Assembly: GCA_038198445.1 (NCBI GenBank)
Contig: JBBPZZ010000119.1
Coordinates: 1 to 29,793, forward strand
Length of the DNA: 29,793 bases
Origin: JACDDK01 sp038198445
GTDB lineage: Bacteria > Actinomycetota > Rubrobacteria > Rubrobacterales > Rubrobacteraceae
Reading direction: 5' to 3'
Part shown: positions 26,178-29,793 of the stretch, piece by piece
How positions within the stretch are numbered: position 1 is the first letter of the stretch
Layout of the letters: every line of letters begins with the position of its first letter
Notes under the pieces: generated by a model
Databases searched by the model: none
What the model was told of the DNA's origin: nothing
Seen by the model: the letters and a program-made list of their open reading frames with translations, nothing else
Position numbers and translations under genes: made by a program

Positions 26178-26603
26178 TTGGTCGCTCCCGAGCGCGCCGC
26201 GGAGGTCCGGGGCTTCCTGGAGCGCGCCCGGACGTGGGCCGGGACACAGCCGGACGTCGTGGCGCTCGGGCTCGCCGGTTCGTGGGCTCGCGGCGAAGCC
26301 CGCGGGGACTCGGACGTGGACCTCGTGATCCTCACACTTGAGCCACGGAGATACATCGAGGACGAGACCTGGATCAGAGACCTCGGCGGTTTGCGTATCG
26401 TAAAGACGCAGGCCTGGGGACCGATGACCGAGCGCCGGTTCGTCCTTCCCTCGGGACTGGAAGTAGAGGCCGGCATCGCCTCGCCTTCCTGGGCCGCCAC
26501 GAAGCCCGTAGATCCCGAACTGCCACCCATCGTCCGGGACGGCTTTCGCGTCCTGTACGACCCGGAGCGGATGCCGGCGTGGCTCGTGAAGGCGTGCCGT
26601 TGA
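26178..26603 (+). CDS. Small nucleotidyltransferase-domain protein
   Basis: This 141-aa protein contains the nucleotidyltransferase signature GSWARGEARGDSDVDLVIL (34-52), with Gly34-Ser35 and the metal-binding Asp46 and Asp48. It belongs to the minimal nucleotidyltransferase (MNT)-like group, some of which act as antitoxins or transfer AMP. A TTG at 26178 is the best start, with AAGGGG at 26163-26168, 13 bases after ureG. Its stop overlaps the ureD start (TGATG). This is an unusual gene inside a urease operon. No HEPN toxin partner is visible nearby. Its role is unknown; it could modify a urease accessory protein or simply be a passenger. Confidence 0.8.
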   Translation: MVAPERAAEVRGFLERARTWAGTQPDVVALGLAGSWARGEARGDSDVDLVILTLEPRRYIEDETWIRDLGGLRIVKTQAWGPMTERRFVLPSGLEVEAGIASPSWAATKPVDPELPPIVRDGFRVLYDPERMPAWLVKACR

Positions 26604-27430
26604 TGCTCGGGGACGCCGTCTCGACCGGGCCTCGCCCCGGACAGCGGGGTACGTTGCGGCTCTCTTTCGGGCTTCGTCACGGCAGGACGGTCCTCGAAGA
26701 GCGGTACACTTCAGCGCCATTCGGGGCGGTGCGGGCGCACTATCCCGACGATTCCGGGATGCCGCCGGAGGTACAGGTCACCAACCCCTCCGGCGGCATC
26801 CTCGGCGGTGACCACCTGGAGCTAGACGTCTCCCTCGCGCCCGACACCTCCGCCAGTCTTCTAACCCAAGCCGCGAACAAGGCATACCGGGGAGAAGAAT
26901 CCTTGCAGCGGGCCGACTTCCGTGTCGGGGAAGGCGCACTTCTGGAATATCTGCCGCACCATCTGATCCCCTACGCCGGTTCCTCCTACCGGCAGGAGAC
27001 GAACTTTCGCCTCGACCCCGACGCCGCCCTCATAACCTGGGACGCCTTCGCCGCCGGGCGCATCGTCCGCGGTGAACGCTTCGCCTTCGACGCACTCGTC
27101 AGCCGCACGAGCATCTTCCGGGACGGCGTACCGGAGGCGATAGACGGCTTCCATCTGGGCGGCGGCTCCGAGCGGTTCTCCGGCTACTCTTACGTGGCGA
27201 CCGTGTACGTCTCGGCACCGGTGTCCCTCGAAGGGTTGGCCGGGGATCTCCACGAAGCACTCGCCGGTGTCTCCGGGGCTCTCGTCTCGGCGAGCGCCCC
27301 ATCCGCCAACCTGTGCCTCGTCCGGGGCCTGACGCATGGCGCCCCCGAACTCTACGCGCTCCTGAACCGGACCCGGATACTCGCCAGAGACTTCCTGAAA
27401 CTGCCCGCTCCCCAGCGCGCCGTACTCTGA
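26603..27430 (+). CDS. ureD: Urease accessory protein UreD
   Basis: UreD (UreH) binds apo-urease and forms the scaffold for UreF and UreG during nickel insertion. The 275 residues show the family pattern: NPSGGILGGDHLELDVSL, LLTQAANKAYRG and LEYLPHHLIPYAGSSYRQE. The ATG at 26603 overlaps the upstream stop (TGATG); a GTG at 26579 in frame would lie within the previous gene. Being last and after the nucleotidyltransferase, it completes the operon ureA-cynS-ureBCFG-NTase-ureD. A weak hairpin (TCCCGC/GCGGGA, 27431-27455) follows the stop. Confidence 0.94.
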   Translation: MLGDAVSTGPRPGQRGTLRLSFGLRHGRTVLEERYTSAPFGAVRAHYPDDSGMPPEVQVTNPSGGILGGDHLELDVSLAPDTSASLLTQAANKAYRGEESLQRADFRVGEGALLEYLPHHLIPYAGSSYRQETNFRLDPDAALITWDAFAAGRIVRGERFAFDALVSRTSIFRDGVPEAIDGFHLGGGSERFSGYSYVATVYVSAPVSLEGLAGDLHEALAGVSGALVSASAPSANLCLVRGLTHGAPELYALLNRTRILARDFLKLPAPQRAVL

Positions 27431-27478
27431 TCCCGCCTCTGGATGAAGCGCGGGAGCCGATTGCTATAGACTGTCCGC

Positions 27479-28219
27479 GTGGGAGTTCGAGTAGGAGAGA
27501 GTGGAGAGCGGCACCCGGCGCCGGCTTTAGCATGGGTCGCGGCGTTCGTTATCTGCGGTATCGGGGATGCGCTGCTCGGACGGTGGGTGCTAACGCCGCT
27601 GTTCATCGCGGCGTTCTACGGTGGCATGATCGTCATAGACCTCGTCACCTATCCGATACTCTCTTTCTGGCGCGGCTGGCTGAGGCGCCGGGGACTTATG
27701 GCGTGGTACCTGCTCGAAGTCGTGGGGCTCTGGGGCGGCACGACTGTCCTCCTCTTCGTCCTAGCTCCGTGGTGGCTGGCGTGGCGTTGGGACGGGGCGT
27801 TGCTGCTACAGATAGTCGGAGCACTGTTACTCGTAGTCTCGGTCGCTGTTGGCGCGTGGGCCTGTCTCAAGATGGGCTGGGCGCGGCTGCTGTTTGCCGG
27901 GGCGCTCTTCCCGCCGGACGCCGGGGCCGAAGAGAACAACGTCCCGCAGCGGCTCGTTCTGGAAGGTCCGTATCGCTACGTCAGGAACCCGCTGTACGAC
28001 ACGGACTTCGCCCTCATACTCGGTACCGGGCTACTCGCCCGTAGCTGGTTCCTGATCTTGCTCGCCGCCCTCTACGCGGCCCAACTCGCCCTTCAGCTCC
28101 CCCTCGAAGAGCGCGAGCTACGGGTCCGCTTCGGACGCCAGTACCGCCGTTATTGTGAGCTGGTGCCTCGCTTCATTCCACGCCGCCGCCCTGTGAGTGG
28201 GAGAGACCTGGAATCCTGA
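27479..28219 (+). CDS. Isoprenylcysteine methyltransferase-like membrane protein
   Basis: This 246-aa membrane protein has about five hydrophobic segments. Its C-terminal part matches the isoprenylcysteine carboxyl methyltransferase (ICMT/PEMT-like) fold: EGPYRYVRNPLYD at residues 162-174, then EERELRVRFGRQYRRYCELV. Proteins of this type use S-adenosylmethionine to methylate membrane-embedded substrates, but most bacterial members have no known substrate. The GTG start at 27479 has no clear ribosome binding site, so the start is uncertain. It follows ureD by 48 bases; a functional link with urease is not apparent. Confidence 0.75.
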   Translation: MGVRVGESGERHPAPALAWVAAFVICGIGDALLGRWVLTPLFIAAFYGGMIVIDLVTYPILSFWRGWLRRRGLMAWYLLEVVGLWGGTTVLLFVLAPWWLAWRWDGALLLQIVGALLLVVSVAVGAWACLKMGWARLLFAGALFPPDAGAEENNVPQRLVLEGPYRYVRNPLYDTDFALILGTGLLARSWFLILLAALYAAQLALQLPLEERELRVRFGRQYRRYCELVPRFIPRRRPVSGRDLES

Positions 28220-28382
28220 AAGCGAACGCGCGGGCTTCCACCGGCGCGGGGGTAGAAGGCGAGCCACTCTCTCTGTCCGTCAAATCCTTCCTCGATGCTC
28301 TATTGCCACGAGGCCGACGCCAGTAAAGTCCTGAGACCGCGCGTCTCGCAGTACCGGCCCACGATTATGAGAGACTTCGCGC

Positions 28383-29504
28383 ATGAGGATTGGAAACCGC
28401 TTCAGTATGCTCGTTCTCAGGGAGCCGCTACTCTTCGTGATGGTTTCCGCTCTTGGGATATGGATGTTGATCGTGCTCCCGATCTACCTCTACACAGACC
28501 ATCGCGAGAAGCAGTTGGCGAGCAACGGTGTCACCACGAGCGGTACTGTGGTCTCCGCCGAGCGCGCCTGCTCAGACGACGAGTGCCAGTTAGTAACGGT
28601 GACCTATAAGGTCGAGGGAAAAGATTACCGGCTGGAGGCAAATACCGACCCGAACGACCCGCGGGCGGACGCCGGGCTATCGGTCGGCCAGAAGGTCGAG
28701 GTGCGCTACGACCCCGCCAACCGCGAGAGGGCTCGGCTCATGACCCTGGGGCAGAGCGACGCCGGGTTCTTGCGCTTCATGCTCATTTTCGGTCTGATCT
28801 TCTTGGGTTTGCCTACCGTCTATTTTTTAATCAAGCGACTGTTCACCCCTCCCGACCCGCTGCCGGAAGTTTCCGCCGGGCGCGCCCATTCGGGGCGAGA
28901 CAACGTACCGGCTGCGCGCCACGACGCCCATCGGTTGCCGGACGGCGGGGTGGTGCTCGTGCCGAGTTACTTGCCGCCCCTCGCGCTCCTCTCGGGGCTG
29001 GTGGCGCTCCCCGGAGCCCTGTTCGCGGTGGATCTCGCGGGCCGCGTGGGTTTTGCCGTGCTCTGGCCTCTCTTCCTCGCGTTCGTCACGTTTGGCTCTT
29101 CCCGATCCCTCGTGGCGGGGCCGGGATGGCTCGCCACGAAGAGGGGCTTGAGGTGGCAGGGCGTTCACGACGAAGACCTATTGGATGCTCCTCCCGCCAA
29201 CGCGCTCGATGCGTACTTCGGACAGAGTCGTGCCCTGCGACTGTACAGCTCCGACACTAGGATAGACATAAACGGGCGCCAACTCGGCTCACCAGAGGTC
29301 CGTGCCGCGGTCGAGTCCTTCGTGGAGCAGGCCCCCAACATATCTCCGGCGACCAGAATTCATCTGTTCGGCCTGATGCGGGCCACCGAATCGGATGCTC
29401 CGTTCGATCCAAAGACCTTGTTGCGTAGGATATGGATGCTCGCCGCCCTGCTGAGCGCGCTCTATCTGATCGCCACGATCATGGTTCTGGTGTTCCGGGG
29501 TTGA
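28383..29504 (+). CDS. DUF3592-like membrane protein
   Basis: This 373-aa protein starts with a membrane segment (about 15-37). An extracytoplasmic domain of about residues 45-120 follows (NGVTTSGTVVSAERACSDDE, VTYKVEGKDYRL, VGQKVEVRYDP), which looks like DUF3592. Further membrane segments are at about 127-150, two between about 195 and 240, and one near the end (345-370). The pair of Cys (C-SDDE-C) in the first domain could form a disulfide. Function is unknown. The ATG at 28383 is the first good start; the ribosome binding site is weak. No gene is seen in the 163 bases before it. Confidence 0.7.
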   Translation: MRIGNRFSMLVLREPLLFVMVSALGIWMLIVLPIYLYTDHREKQLASNGVTTSGTVVSAERACSDDECQLVTVTYKVEGKDYRLEANTDPNDPRADAGLSVGQKVEVRYDPANRERARLMTLGQSDAGFLRFMLIFGLIFLGLPTVYFLIKRLFTPPDPLPEVSAGRAHSGRDNVPAARHDAHRLPDGGVVLVPSYLPPLALLSGLVALPGALFAVDLAGRVGFAVLWPLFLAFVTFGSSRSLVAGPGWLATKRGLRWQGVHDEDLLDAPPANALDAYFGQSRALRLYSSDTRIDINGRQLGSPEVRAAVESFVEQAPNISPATRIHLFGLMRATESDAPFDPKTLLRRIWMLAALLSALYLIATIMVLVFRG

Positions 29505-29664
29505 TCGCTCGCGCGAAGCCTCTGTGGGTCGCCATAATGGCTATTCTTGTCCTCGGGGCCAGCGGGTGCGGCGTGGAGTTCAGTTCGAGGAACCCCCCGA
29601 AAACATCTCCGAAAAAAGAGCGGGTGCTAGAAGCGGGAGAGGGGACTTGGGACCTTAGACGACT
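29501..29664 (+). pseudogene. Lipoprotein gene, apparently interrupted
   Basis: A frame beginning at TTG 29501 (overlapping the previous stop) or ATG 29540 encodes a short lipoprotein signal: a hydrophobic stretch (VAIMAILVLGASGC) with the lipidation Cys at residue 23 from the TTG, then a Ser/Pro/Lys linker. The frame stays open to the window end. After about 29660, however, base composition becomes more AT-rich and the peptide no longer looks like a real protein, while a transposase start appears at 29745. I infer that an insertion sequence has cut this gene; the break point is approximate. Confidence 0.45.
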
Positions 29665-29744
29665 GATGTGTAATTCAGATTCACAGAGAAGGAGCCAGGA
29701 TCGTATGCTGATGTACCAAACTCTCTCCAAAGGATGGTGCCATC

Positions 29745-29793
29745 ATGGATCTCGACTCCTTCTTGATCTCATTGTACGTTCTTGTAGACGATC
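29745..29793 (+). CDS. Transposase N-terminus, cut by window end
   Basis: ATG 29745 opens a frame reading MDLDSFLISLYVLVDD to the last base. I recognise this opening as that of IS982/IS4-like DDE transposases (MDLDTFL.. YV.VDD). AAAGGA at 29729-29734 lies 10 bases upstream. Only 16 residues are visible, so the family is tentative. The more AT-rich stretch from about 29665 would be the left end of the element. Confidence 0.5.
   Translation, partial: MDLDSFLISLYVLVDD

Overview
The window is about 29.8 kb of GC-rich chromosome. Gene style (frequent GTG/TTG starts, many overlapping stops and starts, frequent ATA and AGG codons, actinobacterial-type proteins) suggests a deep-branching actinobacterium, possibly Rubrobacter-like. 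That placement is inference. The unifying theme is recovery of nitrogen from small C-N compounds.

Left part (1-4602): a ParA-type ATPase cut by the window edge, a ribbon-helix-helix partner, and a group of small, poorly known proteins. These are a 94-aa orphan, a protein with a J-domain-like HPD loop, an acidic repeat protein, a Gln-rich protein on the minus strand, a protein ending in an E3-binding-like domain, and a coiled-coil protein. This part resembles a partition or accessory cluster.

Nitrogen part 1 (4674-16917): gltB-gltD (glutamate synthase), then an exported-looking acetamidase/formamidase. Next comes a clear guanidine-I (ykkC) riboswitch with a terminator-like expression platform. 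It leads a ureohydrolase that is best read as a guanidine hydrolase, not an agmatinase, and a sodium:solute symporter in the same operon. The ureohydrolase reading frame is broken near 12610 and would be intact with one extra base. A terminator follows, then an NCS1-type permease with an unusual eight-cysteine cytosolic tail.

Central part (17015-21767): a ROK repressor, divergent from a three-gene monosaccharide-type ABC importer (lipoprotein, ATPase, permease). The importer has a long leader and ends at a strong terminator.

Nitrogen part 2 (21990-27430): a tight urease operon, ureA-cynS-ureB-ureC-ureF-ureG-nucleotidyltransferase-ureD. A complete cyanase gene lies between ureA and ureB, and a small nucleotidyltransferase lies between ureG and ureD. 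No ureE is present, but UreG has a His-rich C-terminal tail.

Right end (27479-29793): an isoprenylcysteine-methyltransferase-like membrane protein, a DUF3592-like membrane protein, and a lipoprotein start that seems to be interrupted by an insertion sequence whose transposase begins at 29745.

Proposed logic (inference from the gene set): guanidine is sensed by RNA, imported and hydrolysed to urea and ammonia. Urea is hydrolysed by urease, and cyanate formed from urea is removed by cyanase. Ammonia then enters glutamate through GltBD. Formamide or acetamide may feed the same pool.
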